A stretch of DNA of 29,202 nucleotides from CAZFMJ01 sp964520045 (GCA_964520045.1 CAZFMJ010000033.1:1-29202), one strand, 5' to 3'; shown: positions 1 through 8,069, numbered from the stretch's first letter. Numbers and translations: made by a program. Notes: generated by a model not told the origin, from the sequence alone.

Positions 1-308
1 GTGCAGTATATGGGGGTGTCCGGTACCAGTCCCATGAGTTCCGGCAGGGCCCCGCTGTGGTCTATTTCCGCATGATTTGCGATTATAAAGTCAATTTTCT
101 TTAAATCAATTTCTTTTTGCAGATTTTTAACGTATTCTTTCGCAAAGGGAGCCCAGACAGTGTCTATTATCCCTGTTTTGCCCTCCCGGATAAGATAGGA
201 ATTATATGTCGACCCCTTGTGTGTGGAGTATTCATTGCCGTGAAATTTTCTTAAGTCCCAGTCAATTTTTCCAAGCCAGTAAATATTATTTTTAATCTGA
301 ATTTTCAT
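1..308 (-). CDS. fprA: Flavodiiron protein (A-type flavoprotein, FprA family), 5' part only
   Basis: This is the N-terminal part (about 102 residues) of a flavodiiron protein; the gene runs off the left edge of the window. These cytoplasmic enzymes have a metallo-beta-lactamase-fold domain with a di-iron site followed by a flavodoxin domain, and they reduce O2 or NO to protect anaerobes. The translation begins MKIQIKNNIYWLGKIDWD and contains NHAEIDHSG, the HxExDH iron-ligand motif of the family. The flavodoxin domain is not in the window, so the choice between O2 and NO as substrate cannot be made. The start ATG (complement of 306-308) has a GGAG ribosome binding site about 7 bases upstream. 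The gene is divergent from the zinc-ribbon gene at 391. Confidence 0.88.
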   Translation of the reverse strand, partial: MKIQIKNNIYWLGKIDWDLRKFHGNEYSTHKGSTYNSYLIREGKTGIIDTVWAPFAKEYVKNLQKEIDLKKIDFIIANHAEIDHSGALPELMGLVPDTPIYC

Positions 309-390
309 GTTAATTCTCCGGTTTTCTTTTTATTTGCGAGCTTCTTATATATTACCACATTTTTCTTTGCGAAATTGCTAAAATATCCGC
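309..390. promoter_or_regulatory. Divergent intergenic promoter region
   Basis: This AT-rich 82-base gap separates two divergent genes. On the plus strand a TAAAAT hexamer at 379-384 lies 6 bases before the ATG at 391, with no Shine-Dalgarno sequence between; this fits a leaderless transcript. For the minus-strand gene a TATATA-type sequence near 345-352 could serve as a -10 element. No convincing -35 box was found for either direction. Confidence 0.35.
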
Positions 391-792
391 ATGATACAGC
401 TTCGCGTCAAGTGTCCGGCCTGCGGCCGGACATTGATGAAATCTTCGCCAAAGATAGATGGAAAACCGTCCGCTCTTTTAAATATCTCCTATGGGGGCAG
501 AAGCGGCCGGCTTTATTTGAGCGCGGTTTACGGAAGTTATCAGATCCTTTGCGATATCAACGTTCCTTCCGGAAAAGTGGCGCGGTTTTTTTGCCCTAAC
601 TGCCGCAGTCTGCTCAGAAGCTCGAGAAAATGCGAGCAGTGCAAAGCCCCGATGGCGGCGTTTAAACTCCGCGACGGCGGAAAAATTCAGATATGCTCAA
701 GAAGGGGATGCAAGAAACATCTTCTTGAATTCCAGGATCCGGAGTCGGAACTTGAAGCATTTTATAAATCCTATACATCTTCATTCCATTGA
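391..792 (+). CDS. Small cysteine-rich protein with two predicted zinc ribbons
   Basis: This 133-residue cytoplasmic protein is of unknown function. It has C8/C11 with C68/C71 (CPAC and CPNC) and C81/C84 with C102/C107 (CEQC and CSRRGC), a pattern expected for two stacked zinc ribbons. A beta-rich stretch at about residues 26-60 sits between the two halves of the first ribbon. There is no signal peptide, membrane segment or catalytic motif. Its stop TGA (790-792) overlaps the TTG start of the downstream dusB-like gene, so the two are probably co-transcribed, which weakly suggests an RNA-related role. I do not recognise a named family. Another frame over 375-599 is also open but lacks the cysteine pattern. 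Confidence 0.7.
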   Translation: MIQLRVKCPACGRTLMKSSPKIDGKPSALLNISYGGRSGRLYLSAVYGSYQILCDINVPSGKVARFFCPNCRSLLRSSRKCEQCKAPMAAFKLRDGGKIQICSRRGCKKHLLEFQDPESELEAFYKSYTSSFH

Positions 793-1754
793 CAACGCAA
801 TCATTTATAAAACCCCTGAAAATAGGCGGCGTTTCCTGCCTGAATAATCTTGCGCTGGCTCCCATGGCCGGCATAACGGATACGCCGTTCCGGCAGATTT
901 GTCTGGAGGGCGGGGCGGGGCTTGTCTGCGCCGAAATGGTTTCCGCCTGCGCCCTTAAATTCGGCAATAAAAAAACAATGCGCATGCTGGAAATTCCGCT
1001 GCCGGGGCATCCGGTGTCGATGCAGATATTCGGCGGCGATGAAACGGCGATGATGCGGGCCGTGAAAATGGCCGAAAGAGCGGGAGCCGATATTATAGAT
1101 ATAAATGCGGGATGTCCGGTCAAGAAAATCCTGCGCTCCGGTTCGGGCGCGGCGCTGATGAAAGACGAAAGGCTGTTCGCGAGACTGATCAGGGCGGTTG
1201 TTTCGCTTTCCGGGATCCCGGTAACGGTAAAAATACGCACGGGCTGGAAGTCCGGCGATAAATTGTCCTTAAAATTTGCAAAAACAGCCGAAAGCGAAGG
1301 GGCGGACGCCGTAACGGTTCACGCAAGGCCGGTTGAGGCCGTCCACAGCGGGCGCATAGATGTTGAAACTTTAGCCGAAACGGCGGCTGCCGTTAAAATA
1401 CCGGTCATAGGAAACGGCGCGGTCGCATGCGCGGCCGATGCCGTGGAAATTTTCAACGCCGGATGCGCCGGCGTTATGATCGGCAGGGCGGCGATAGGCA
1501 ATCCGTGGATTTTTTCGGCGATAAAGCGGGAAGTTGAAGGCGGAAATGCGGCGGAGCCTTCTTTTGAGGAGAGGGCCTGCATGTTTTTGCGGCTTGCGGA
1601 AATGAACGCGGAGCATTATGGGGAGCGGACGGGGATTTTCAGAATAAGAAAAACGGCGGGCTTCTGGTTTAAAGGATTTAACGGCGCCGGCAGGCTGAGG
1701 TCGGAGATTGTAAGAGCGGACACACTAAAGGAACTGCAATCTTTGCTAAAATAA
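789..1754 (+). CDS. dusB: tRNA-dihydrouridine synthase (DusB-like)
   Basis: This 321-residue FMN enzyme reduces uridine to dihydrouridine in the tRNA D-loop using NAD(P)H. The N-terminal TIM barrel begins with LALAPMAGITDTPFR (about residues 21-35). The catalytic cysteine is C109 in DINAGCPVKKI, and PVTVKIRTGW follows as the conserved lysine/FMN segment. GNGA and GVMIGRAAIGNPW form the phosphate-binding end of the barrel. The length is normal for the family. The start is TTG at 789, overlapping the previous stop as TTGA; it gives the usual N-terminal spacing to the APMAG motif. There is no clear Shine-Dalgarno sequence, so translational coupling is likely. DusB is chosen over DusA/C on overall motif style; the exact uridine target is not visible. 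Confidence 0.93.
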   Translation: MTTQSFIKPLKIGGVSCLNNLALAPMAGITDTPFRQICLEGGAGLVCAEMVSACALKFGNKKTMRMLEIPLPGHPVSMQIFGGDETAMMRAVKMAERAGADIIDINAGCPVKKILRSGSGAALMKDERLFARLIRAVVSLSGIPVTVKIRTGWKSGDKLSLKFAKTAESEGADAVTVHARPVEAVHSGRIDVETLAETAAAVKIPVIGNGAVACAADAVEIFNAGCAGVMIGRAAIGNPWIFSAIKREVEGGNAAEPSFEERACMFLRLAEMNAEHYGERTGIFRIRKTAGFWFKGFNGAGRLRSEIVRADTLKELQSLLK

Positions 1755-1760
1755 TAGAGA

Positions 1761-1845
1761 GTGGTAGATGGAAGATGGTAAACGGTAGACGGGAAATAAA
1801 AAATGGAAAGCGAGTAGTTTTGCCGTCTACCTTCTACCGTCTACC
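1761..1845. repeat. Intergenic imperfect inverted repeat built from GGTAGACGG-like units
   Basis: The left arm (1763-1792) contains GGTAGATGG, a looser copy around 1776 and GGTAGACGG at 1784-1792. The right arm (1823-1845) carries the same unit on the other strand, CCGTCTACC, twice. The 9-base core of the arms pairs perfectly. The rest of the 1755-1934 gap between dusB and mutS shows no coding potential and no clear promoter. The element could fold as a hairpin in RNA from either strand and might act as a terminator or be a small dispersed repeat. Confidence 0.6.
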
Positions 1846-1934
1846 CTTTTCCGATTGAAATGTCTAAAACGTGTTTCTTGTTGTTCGCCAGGAGAACGAC
1901 TATCCTTTAGGCGTTGGTTTTGTGGTAACGGGTA

Positions 1935-4556
1935 ATGGCTGAAAAAGGAACGATAGAGAAAATGCAGACTGAAATCCAGCAGGACACTCCGCTTATGCGC
2001 CAGTATCAGGCGCTTAAGGCTTCGTATCCGCATGCGATACTTTTTTTCAGGCTCGGCGATTTTTATGAAATGTTCGGAGACGACGCCAAAACGGTCAGCT
2101 CGCTTCTCGGGCTGGTTCTTACCGCAAGGCACGGCGTTCCCATGTGCGGGGTGCCGGCGCATTCCGGCTCGACTTATATTTCCAGACTGCTTAAAGCGGG
2201 GATGAAAATCGCGATATGCGAGCAGACCGGGCAGGGCGGGCCGGATGAAAAATCGCGGCTTTTCAAAAGACAGGTGGTCAGGCTTATAACCCCCGGCACG
2301 GTTTTTGAGGACGAGCTTCTGGACGCAAAGACCGCAAATTATCTTGTCTGCGTCGAAACGGATATAGTCGGCTGGGGCATCGCCTGCGTTGAGGTTTCAA
2401 CCTGCGAATTCTGGGCGACCCAGATGCTGGGCGCAAGCGGCATACGCCAGCTTTCCGCGATACTCGCGAAACTTGACCCCGCCGAAGTGCTGGTTTCGGG
2501 CGGGAATTCTGCCGATGAAATAAAGAATCTGAACATCCTGTCCCAGCGCGCCGTCATTACGGCTTATTCCAAAAATTTTAACAATCCCGCCGTGCCTTCG
2601 GGCTGGGCCGACGTCAACATATGGGAAAATCATAAGCTCGCTCTTAAAGCGGCCATGCGCGCGGCGGCATACATAGAAGAAAACGAACCGCATCTGCGCG
2701 GCATGCTTATGCCGTCTTTCAGGGAGCCGTCCGATTATCTGCAGATGGACGAGGCCGCGGTGCGCACCCTTGAGCTTGTCGGCTCCGGGCAGGGGAACAG
2801 GCAGCAGACGCTTTGGGGAACGCTTGATAATACGAACACGTCCATGGGCTCAAGGCTTTTGAAGCGCTGGATACTCCAGCCTCTTACGGATATAGACGCG
2901 ATAACGCGCAGGCAGAACTGTGTTCAGGAATTGGTGGAGGACGCGCGGGCGCGAGAATCGGCCTGCGAAATACTCGCCGGCATATCTGATATAGAACGGG
3001 CAATGAGCAGGGTGGCGGCGGGAAGCGCCGGGCCGAGAGACGTTTCCGCCGTAGGGAGGTCTCTGCGGCAGGTTCTGCCGCTTAAGGCATGGCTGGAGCA
3101 GCCCGATCTTCAGTCAGCTATGGCGCATATAACCGCAAAATTTCTGCCTGCGGCGGACGAGCTTGAAAACGCGAGGCAGACGCTTGAAAGGGCGATGGAA
3201 GAAAATCCTCCCGCTAAAATTTCAGACGGCGGAGTTATCCGCGAGGGGTACAACGGCCAACTGGACGAACTGCGCGCATTAAGAAAAAACAGCCGCGGCG
3301 TTCTTCTTTCTATCGAAAGCAGAGAAAAAGAACGCGCTCATATCCCTTCTCTTAAGATAGGCTATAACTCCGTATTCGGATATTATCTGGAAGTTACAAA
3401 ATCGCATCTGGCCAAAGTCCCCGCGGATTATATACGAAAACAAACCCTTGTGAATGCGGAGCGCTTTATCACGCAGGAACTTAAGGAAATGGAATCCAAA
3501 ATCATGGGGGCGGAAGACAGGATCCTGAAGCTGGAAACGCATCTTTTCTCGGAATTAAAAGTAAACCTCCTTAAAAGCCTTAAAAGCATACGGTTGTTCG
3601 CGGGAAGCGCGGCGGAATTGGATGTTTTATATTCGCTCGCCGCAACCGCCGTGCGCGGAGAATACGAGAGGCCTGTGGTCGATGTCGGGAATGATATCGT
3701 TTTTGAAGACGCAAGGCATCCTGTGGTGGAAAAATTCCTTCCCGCAGGCTCCTTTGTGCCCAACAGCCTTAAACTGGGTTCAGGGGACCCGCAGATAATA
3801 GTGCTGACGGGCCCTAATATGAGCGGGAAAAGCGTCTATCTCAGACAGTGCGCGGTCATTGTTATAATGGCGCAGATGGGAAGTTTTGTCCCCGCAAAAT
3901 CAGCCAGGATAGGGTTGGTGGACAGGATAATGACAAGAATAGGAGCGCAGGACGCCGTTGCCCGCGGAGAATCTACATTTATGGTGGAAATGAAAGAAAC
4001 CGCGTCTATACTCTCCTCTCTTACCCCGAGAAGCCTTCTGCTTCTTGATGAAATCGGCAGAGGTACGTCCACCTTCGACGGAATTTCAATAGCATGGGCG
4101 GTCATAGAATACCTTTACAAGCCCGAAAACGGGCCGAAGGCGCTTTTTGCCACGCATTATTTTGAGCTCACGGAACTGGCGGACAGGTTTCCCGGCATAA
4201 AAAATTTCAATGTGGAGGCGCGGGAATGGACGAATGCCTCCGGCAGGACCGAGGTCGTTTTTCTTCATAAAATATCTCAGGGGCCCGCGGATAAATCTTA
4301 CGGAATACATGTCGCCGAACTCGCGGGGCTTCCTGTTTCCTGCATAAGCCGCGCAAGAAAAATACTCTCCACGCTTGAGCGTAAAACCGAATTTGAACGG
4401 CGCGGCGCGGACAAAACGGAGCAGGACGGAGCCCCGCTTTTGCCGCTTTTTTCATCGCACCCTGTTCTTGACGAAATAAGGGTCTCTGTGCCGGAAAAAA
4501 TGACCCCGCTGGAAGCTCTTGATAAAATTGCCAAGTGGAAAAACAGCCTGGAATGA
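1935..4556 (+). CDS. mutS: DNA mismatch repair protein MutS
   Basis: MutS recognises mispaired or looped-out bases and recruits MutL. The protein is 873 residues, typical for MutS1. The mismatch-binding domain has the Phe-x-Glu motif at F43-Y44-E45 (GDFYEMF). Connector, lever and clamp domains follow. The C-terminal ABC-type ATPase has Walker A GPNMSGKS at 626-633, then the signature and Walker B region (STFMVEMKETASIL, LLLLDEIGRGTSTFDG) and the conserved ATHYFELTEL. The ATG at 1935 was chosen because it precedes the MRQYQALKASYPHAILFFRLGDFYE entry with normal spacing. mutL follows with an ATGA overlap, so the two repair proteins are made from one transcript. Confidence 0.98.
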   Translation: MAEKGTIEKMQTEIQQDTPLMRQYQALKASYPHAILFFRLGDFYEMFGDDAKTVSSLLGLVLTARHGVPMCGVPAHSGSTYISRLLKAGMKIAICEQTGQGGPDEKSRLFKRQVVRLITPGTVFEDELLDAKTANYLVCVETDIVGWGIACVEVSTCEFWATQMLGASGIRQLSAILAKLDPAEVLVSGGNSADEIKNLNILSQRAVITAYSKNFNNPAVPSGWADVNIWENHKLALKAAMRAAAYIEENEPHLRGMLMPSFREPSDYLQMDEAAVRTLELVGSGQGNRQQTLWGTLDNTNTSMGSRLLKRWILQPLTDIDAITRRQNCVQELVEDARARESACEILAGISDIERAMSRVAAGSAGPRDVSAVGRSLRQVLPLKAWLEQPDLQSAMAHITAKFLPAADELENARQTLERAMEENPPAKISDGGVIREGYNGQLDELRALRKNSRGVLLSIESREKERAHIPSLKIGYNSVFGYYLEVTKSHLAKVPADYIRKQTLVNAERFITQELKEMESKIMGAEDRILKLETHLFSELKVNLLKSLKSIRLFAGSAAELDVLYSLAATAVRGEYERPVVDVGNDIVFEDARHPVVEKFLPAGSFVPNSLKLGSGDPQIIVLTGPNMSGKSVYLRQCAVIVIMAQMGSFVPAKSARIGLVDRIMTRIGAQDAVARGESTFMVEMKETASILSSLTPRSLLLLDEIGRGTSTFDGISIAWAVIEYLYKPENGPKALFATHYFELTELADRFPGIKNFNVEAREWTNASGRTEVVFLHKISQGPADKSYGIHVAELAGLPVSCISRARKILSTLERKTEFERRGADKTEQDGAPLLPLFSSHPVLDEIRVSVPEKMTPLEALDKIAKWKNSLE

Positions 4557-6307
4557 AAATTCATATTCTTAAAGAAGAAGTTATAAAAAAAATAGCCGCG
4601 GGCGAGGTTGTCGAGCGGCCGGCTTCCGTGCTGAAAGAACTTTTGGAAAACTCGCTTGACGCCGGAGCTAAAAGCATAAAAGTGGATATTGAAAAAGCCG
4701 GCAAAATCCTTATCCGCGTTAATGACGACGGAGCGGGGATGTCTCCGGAAGACTGCGTTTTGGCGCTGGAGCGGCATGCCACGAGCAAGATAACCGATTT
4801 TGAAGATTTGAACAGCCTGCGGTCGTTCGGGTTCCGCGGAGAAGCGCTTTATTCAATAGCCGCCGTTTCGCGGCTTTGCATAACATCCTGCGGCAGGACC
4901 GCCGGCGCGAAGGGCTGGAAAATAAAGAGCGAGGGGGGGAAGCTGGTGTCTCAGTTGGAAGCCCCTCCCGTTCCGGGAGCTACGGTCGAGATCAGGGATC
5001 TGTTTTTTAACGTTCCGGCCCGCGAAAAATTCTTAAAAAGCGGACATACGGAGACCTCACATCTTTTACGGGTCGCGGAAGAGGCGTCTCTTGCCAACTG
5101 CGCCACAGCTTTTCATATTTACGTCGACGGCGCGGAGGCTTTTGTTCTGCCTGCCGCCGATTCGGATTCAATAGACAATATTCTTTCCCGGGTAAAAATA
5201 ATTTTGGGCAAAGCGGCCGCCGATTCCCTTATCTCCCTGCGGTCTCCGGCTTTTAACGCCAAAGCGCTTATAAGCAGGCCTGAAGGCATGTCCGCGGGCA
5301 GAGGGTCTCAGTATTTTTTTGTGAACAGAAGGCCGGTTTCTTCGCGCATACTCCAGCAGGCGCTCTATAAAGCATACTCCATGTTCAGGCATGAAGGCAG
5401 GCATCCGGCATGCGTGATTTTTATGGAGCTTCCCCCCTGCGATTTCGACGTCAATATCCATCCCCAGAAACGGGACATACGGTTTAAAAACGAAGGCGAT
5501 ATTTTTAAAATGCTTCATTCTTTTTTAGAAGAAGGTCTGGCGAAAGAGCGCCGGCCGGCGGGACTTATATCTTCGGGTTTTCCGCAGGCGCAGATAGATC
5601 CCGGCGCAAAGGGAATAAATGACCCGGCGGCAAATTATCTTGCGCGCAGCCCGCAGGTTTTTGCGCCGGGGCCGGAACTTGAACAGATTTTGCCGGGGTT
5701 TCATAAAGAACATTCGGGCCCGTCGTGGTATAATCCGCCTTTTACGTTCCTGGGGCAAATAGAAAAGACGTATCTTGTCTTTGAGTCCAATGGGGGAATA
5801 CTGATACTCGACCAGCATGCCGCGGCGGAAAGGGTGATATACGAAAGATATATGAGCCAGCTTCTGGATAAAAAACCGCAGGTTCAGCCTCTTATGCTTC
5901 CGCTTTCGGTTGATTTGCCTCCGTCAAAAGTCGAGGATGTTCTCCGATGGAAAGAATGGCTTGCCGGAGCCGGATTTGAGATAGAGCGGTTCGGTCCCGG
6001 CACGGTGCTGGCGCACAGCACGCCGTCGGTGTTTGAATTTTCGCCGGCCGGCATGAAAGAATTCCTTGAGCGTCTTTCGGATACCCTCGGGGATCCGAAA
6101 CAATCGACCGAGGAAACAAAGCGTATGTCTATAGCTTCTTTGGCGTGCAAAAAGGCGGTAAAGGCGCATGACCGGCTGAAAAACGAAGAAGCACTGCGGC
6201 TTATAGAAGATTTAAAGTCGTGCAAAGACAGTTTCACCTGCCCGCATGGAAGGCCCGCGATACTTTCTCTTTCCAGAAACGAACTCAGCCGGAGATTTCA
6301 GCGGTAG
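4553..6307 (+). CDS. mutL: DNA mismatch repair protein MutL with endonuclease motif
   Basis: MutL couples MutS mismatch recognition to strand incision. The 584-residue product has an N-terminal GHKL ATPase (ELLENSLDAGA, DDGAGM, ATSKI, GFRGEAL). The C-terminal domain carries DQHAAAERVIYE at about 420-431, matching the DQHA(X)2E(X)4E endonuclease motif, plus ACKKAVKAHD and CPHGRP (563-568), the other metal-site motifs. It should therefore nick DNA itself, as in bacteria without MutH. The middle linker (about 330-395) is low in conservation, as usual. The start is the ATG at 4553, overlapping the mutS stop; an in-frame GTG at 4535 would add only six residues. The gene ends just before a symmetrical hairpin terminator at 6351. 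Confidence 0.97.
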   Translation: MKIHILKEEVIKKIAAGEVVERPASVLKELLENSLDAGAKSIKVDIEKAGKILIRVNDDGAGMSPEDCVLALERHATSKITDFEDLNSLRSFGFRGEALYSIAAVSRLCITSCGRTAGAKGWKIKSEGGKLVSQLEAPPVPGATVEIRDLFFNVPAREKFLKSGHTETSHLLRVAEEASLANCATAFHIYVDGAEAFVLPAADSDSIDNILSRVKIILGKAAADSLISLRSPAFNAKALISRPEGMSAGRGSQYFFVNRRPVSSRILQQALYKAYSMFRHEGRHPACVIFMELPPCDFDVNIHPQKRDIRFKNEGDIFKMLHSFLEEGLAKERRPAGLISSGFPQAQIDPGAKGINDPAANYLARSPQVFAPGPELEQILPGFHKEHSGPSWYNPPFTFLGQIEKTYLVFESNGGILILDQHAAAERVIYERYMSQLLDKKPQVQPLMLPLSVDLPPSKVEDVLRWKEWLAGAGFEIERFGPGTVLAHSTPSVFEFSPAGMKEFLERLSDTLGDPKQSTEETKRMSIASLACKKAVKAHDRLKNEEALRLIEDLKSCKDSFTCPHGRPAILSLSRNELSRRFQR

Positions 6308-6350
6308 AATTCAAAGAAGCGCCCGGCCTAATTCGGCGGAAAAAACAAGG

Positions 6351-6384
6351 AGCATAAAAGGCCTTGCGTAAGGCCTTTTATGCT
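6351..6384. terminator. Bidirectional-type intrinsic terminator after mutL
   Basis: This is a perfect 15-base-pair inverted repeat, 6351-6365 against 6370-6384, with a GCGT loop. The GC core (GGCCTT/AAGGCC) is flanked by AAAA on one side and TTTT on the other, so it can terminate transcription in both directions. It lies 43 bases after the mutL stop codon. Confidence 0.8.
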
Positions 6385-6390
6385 CCCGCA

Positions 6391-6450
6391 CTCACTAACT
6401 AGCTTCACACTAACTAAGTATACTTCGTGCTCACTAATTACGCTTCGTGC
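6391..6450. repeat. Three imperfect ~20-nt tandem repeats
   Basis: Three successive units share the pattern CTCACTAA..T.CTTCGTG: about 6391-6408, 6409-6429 and 6430-6449, with a decayed fourth (CACTACAGCTT) after. The unit length of 19-21 bases is irregular and there are no unique spacers, so this is not a CRISPR. It sits in the 380-base non-coding stretch between mutL and ugd. No ORF of note covers it. Confidence 0.5.
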
Positions 6451-6490
6451 ACTACAGCTTACTGCGTTCCTCCGTTGCTGCCACTTTTCC

Positions 6491-6510
6491 CGCCCCGCTC
6501 ATGCGGGGCG
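6491..6510. other. GC-rich hairpin in the mutL-ugd gap
   Basis: CGCCCCGC (6491-6498) pairs perfectly with GCGGGGCG (6503-6510) around a TCAT loop. It is not followed by a T-run, so it is not a standard intrinsic terminator. With the repeats before it, it may belong to a small structured RNA or a decayed mobile repeat. From 6511 to about 6645 I see no further clear structure or gene. Confidence 0.5.
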
Positions 6511-6650
6511 GCGCTGCATCTAATTTCACCTTCACGTCCTGCGCACACCAACCTGCCTAAACCAACTAAATCTGCTAGTATGTTATAACACCCGTTCGTG
6601 TATTTGTCAAGGCCCAATGAAGACCCAATTTGCGGAAACTCGAATAATAT

Positions 6651-6679
6651 TTACAAAGGCGTTCAAATAGTTCTATTAT
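6651..6679 (+). promoter_or_regulatory. Sigma-70-type promoter for ugd
   Basis: A TTACAA -35 hexamer (6651-6656) and a TATTAT -10 hexamer (6674-6679) are separated by the ideal 17 bases. The expected transcription start, about 7 bases after the -10, is near 6686, only two bases before the ugd ATG at 6688. This predicts a leaderless mRNA, and indeed no Shine-Dalgarno sequence precedes the ATG. Confidence 0.6.
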
Positions 6680-6687
6680 AGTTTCCT

Positions 6688-8001
6688 ATGAAACAAATAA
6701 ATATATGCGTGGTGGGAACTGGGTATGTCGGACTTGTCACCGGCGCTTGCCTTGCCGAAGCCGGACACAGGGTCGTCTGCGTAGATTCGGATAAAACCAA
6801 AATTTCCGCTCTTAACAAAGGCCGGATCCCCATATACGAAGCCGGGCTGGATAAAATTGTCCGCAGAAATGCCGCCGCAAAAAAACTGTTTTTCAGCAAT
6901 TCCATAAAAGACGGCATGTATTTCAGGGGCAGGCATGCGGAAGTGGTTTTTATAGCCGTGGGCACTCCCCCCAGAGACGACGGTTCCGCCGATTTGTCGT
7001 ATGTGGAAGACGTGGCGCAGGCCGTGGCGGAAAACATGAAAGAGTATACTGTTATAGTTGAAAAATCAACCGTCCCTGTGGAAACCGGGGAATGGATATA
7101 TAAAACGGTCAACAGGTTTAATAAAAAAAACACGGCGTTTGACGTCGTTTCCAACCCCGAGTTTTTAAGGGAGGGAAGCGCCGTGGAGGATTTTCTTAAG
7201 CCCGACAGAATTGTGGTCGGGGCATCCTCTCCCATGGCTATCGCCAAGATGAAACAGGTGTATGCCCCCCTTAATGCCCCCATGGTGATAACCGACATAA
7301 AAAGTTCCGAACTTATAAAACATGCGTCGAATTCATTCCTCGCGGCAAAAATTTCTTTTATAAACGCCGTGGCCAATCTCTGCGAAAGAACGGGCGCTAA
7401 TATCGAAGATGTGGCTAAGGGCATGGGTTTGGATAAGAGGATCGGCCCGAGCTTCCTGAAAGCCGGCATAGGATTCGGGGGGTTTTGTTTCCCGAAAGAT
7501 CTGGAAGCCTTTTATTGGATCAGTTCAAAAAAGGGCTATGATTTCGGCCTTCTTAAAAATGTCACGGAAATAAACAATGGGCAGAAGATGTGGATGGTGC
7601 GCAGGGTTGAGGAAGAGCTGTGGAACCTTAAAGGTAAAACCATAGCGGTGCTGGGCCTTGCGTTTAAGCCCGATACCGACGACATGCGGTTTGCCCCGAG
7701 CATAGATATAATCGCGGGCTTAAAAAGCAAAGGCGCAAAGATCCGGGCATATGACCCCATTGCCATGGATAAGGCGAAAACGGCGCTTAAAAATATAACC
7801 TTCTGCAAATCCGCTTATGACTGCGTCGCGGGGGCGGACTGCATATGTCTTGTCACCGAATGGGACGAGTTCAAAAAGCTGGATTTTAAAAAAATTAAAG
7901 CAATCGCAAAACACCCGATATTGATAGACGGCAGAAATCTTTACGATCCCGTCAAAATGCGGGACATGGGGTTTACGTATAAGTCGGTGGGAAGACCGTA
8001 A
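6688..8001 (+). CDS. ugd: UDP-glucose 6-dehydrogenase
   Basis: This cytoplasmic enzyme oxidises UDP-glucose to UDP-glucuronate in two NAD+-dependent steps. The 437-residue protein has the N-terminal NAD-binding GxGxxG (VVGTGYVGLVTG, about residues 8-19), the EKSTVPVETGE segment, the central dimer helix (NSFLAAKISFINAVANLCE), and the catalytic cysteine C267 in GFGGFCFPKD. The usual motif is GFGGSCFPKD, so Ser to Phe next to the nucleophile is slightly unusual. The C-terminal UDP-binding domain starts at about residue 315 (IAVLGLAFKPDTDDMR). Length and order are normal. The next gene decarboxylates UDP-glucuronate, so the pair defines a UDP-xylose pathway. Confidence 0.96.
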   Translation: MKQINICVVGTGYVGLVTGACLAEAGHRVVCVDSDKTKISALNKGRIPIYEAGLDKIVRRNAAAKKLFFSNSIKDGMYFRGRHAEVVFIAVGTPPRDDGSADLSYVEDVAQAVAENMKEYTVIVEKSTVPVETGEWIYKTVNRFNKKNTAFDVVSNPEFLREGSAVEDFLKPDRIVVGASSPMAIAKMKQVYAPLNAPMVITDIKSSELIKHASNSFLAAKISFINAVANLCERTGANIEDVAKGMGLDKRIGPSFLKAGIGFGGFCFPKDLEAFYWISSKKGYDFGLLKNVTEINNGQKMWMVRRVEEELWNLKGKTIAVLGLAFKPDTDDMRFAPSIDIIAGLKSKGAKIRAYDPIAMDKAKTALKNITFCKSAYDCVAGADCICLVTEWDEFKKLDFKKIKAIAKHPILIDGRNLYDPVKMRDMGFTYKSVGRP

Positions 8002-8010
8002 CAATGGAAA

Positions 8011-8069
8011 GGCTATTAGGCTGAAGGCTATTAGCCTGAAGGTACAGCAAGAAACTAATAGTCCTAGGC
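8011..8069. repeat. Intergenic direct and inverted repeat between ugd and the decarboxylase gene
   Basis: Two adjacent 15-base units, 8011-8025 and 8026-8040, differ at one base (GGCTATTAGGCTGAA and GGCTATTAGCCTGAA). A partial inverted copy, CTAATAGTCC, follows at 8055-8064. The element fills most of the 101-base gap and has no coding capacity. It resembles in design, but not in sequence, the repeat at 1761-1845. Confidence 0.6.

Noticed and set aside
662..1240. 192-codon minus-strand open frame opposite the zinc-ribbon and dus genes
   Set aside because: It overlaps two supported genes and shows no family pattern.
6391..6450. CRISPR array
   Set aside because: Units are only about 20 bases, imperfect and directly adjacent, with no unique spacers and no cas genes in the window.
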